Below, piece after piece: positions 63,848 to 64,000 of a stretch of DNA of 64,000 nucleotides. Below the pieces are notes generated by a model. It saw only the letters and a program-made list of their open reading frames with translations, had not been told where the DNA came from and searched no databases. The stretch is from Arthrobacter globiformis (lineage in GTDB: Bacteria; Actinomycetota; Actinomycetes; Actinomycetales; Micrococcaceae): positions 1,736,001 through 1,800,000 of the forward strand of contig NZ_JAUSYZ010000001.1 in the NCBI RefSeq assembly GCF_030817195.1, in the 5' to 3' direction. Position numbers and translations under genes: made by a program. Position 1 is the stretch's first letter. Each line of letters begins with the position of its first letter.

Positions 63848-64000
63848 TTAGTCTTCGATCGTTGCGATGACGGCGCCCGCCGCCACCGTCTGGCCGGCCG
63901 CGGCGGACAGGCCCGTGATGGTGCCGGCACGGTGTGCCGTGAGCGGCTGTTCCATCTTCATCGCCTCAAGTACGACGACGAGATCACCTTCGGCGACGAC
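63848..64000 (-). CDS. C-terminal biotinyl domain of a biotin-dependent carboxylase (partial)
   Basis: Reading leftward from the window end, 50 residues contain the biotinylation motif EAMKMEQPL with the target Lys, then HRAGTITGLSAAAGQTVAAGAVIATIED. This is the end of a biotin carboxyl carrier domain, probably the C-terminus of an acetyl-/propionyl-CoA carboxylase alpha subunit. The rest lies beyond the window. Confidence 0.85.
   Translation of the reverse strand, partial: VVAEGDLVVVLEAMKMEQPLTAHRAGTITGLSAAAGQTVAAGAVIATIED

Noticed and set aside
63848..64000. Reading the last 150 bp as a new plus-strand gene
   Set aside because: The minus strand encodes the clear biotinyl motif EAMKM with a stop at 63848-63850, and the plus strand has no start signal.

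Overview
The window looks like chromosome from a high-GC Gram-positive actinobacterium, most likely an Arthrobacter/Pseudarthrobacter-type member of the Micrococcaceae. The evidence is GC-rich third codon positions, many GTG starts, TANNNT -10 boxes placed 6-7 nt from start codons, actinobacterial families (RpfB, SCO4848, DUF2505, LpdA without redox cysteines, NnaR) and gene order shared with mycobacteria (PMT/rsmI, tatD-rpfB-ksgA-ispE, glmU-prs-rplY-pth, mfd). I see no rRNA, CRISPR array, prophage or insertion sequence. One tRNA (Gln-TTG) is present.

Layout. 0-8 kb: a membrane protein fragment, a DUF1461 membrane protein, a long-chain acyl-CoA ligase, a protein O-mannosyltransferase divergent from rsmI, and gabD. 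8-15 kb: an MHS-type transporter and a moxR-DUF58-transglutaminase operon. 15-26 kb: a housekeeping block (tatD, rpfB, ksgA, ispE, an ABC-F protein, a TetR regulator, tRNA-Gln, glmU, prs, rplY, pth). 26-34 kb: two tandem giant LuxR-type (LAL) regulators, a 520-bp gene-free region rich in hairpins, then a sufS (frameshifted)/sufU pair. 34-44 kb: nhaA, small membrane proteins, a DUF2505 protein, a frameshifted SDR-DUF2867 gene, mfd, a YdjM-like membrane hydrolase and deoC.

44-62 kb is dominated by nitrate/nitrite assimilation: an FAD reductase, nnaR (HemD plus winged helix), cobA, nirB (frameshifted), divergent nirD, a BFD-type electron-transfer flavoprotein, the nitrate reductase nasA and the transporter narK. 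Phosphoglucomutase, an Rrf2 regulator, purine nucleoside phosphorylase, lpdA and two small uncharacterised genes sit between. Together these would import nitrate (NarK), reduce it to nitrite (NasA with its reductase), reduce nitrite to ammonium (NirBD) and make the siroheme NirB needs (CobA). The strongest new reading is that nirB, nirD and narK each carry a GlnR-like operator (four 5-mers at 11-bp pitch), each ending exactly 10 nt upstream of a TANNNT -10 box.

The window ends with a second MHS-type transporter and the C-terminal biotinyl domain of a carboxylase on the minus strand. Three genes (sufS, the SDR-DUF2867 gene, nirB) each carry one small frameshift in an otherwise intact frame. 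I cannot tell sequencing error from real mutation without reads. Other unexplained structure includes a palindrome inside the nasA coding region, a 48-bp perfect palindrome beside nhaA, a 20-bp-arm inverted repeat downstream of nnaR, and possible alternative RNA folds upstream of sufS.
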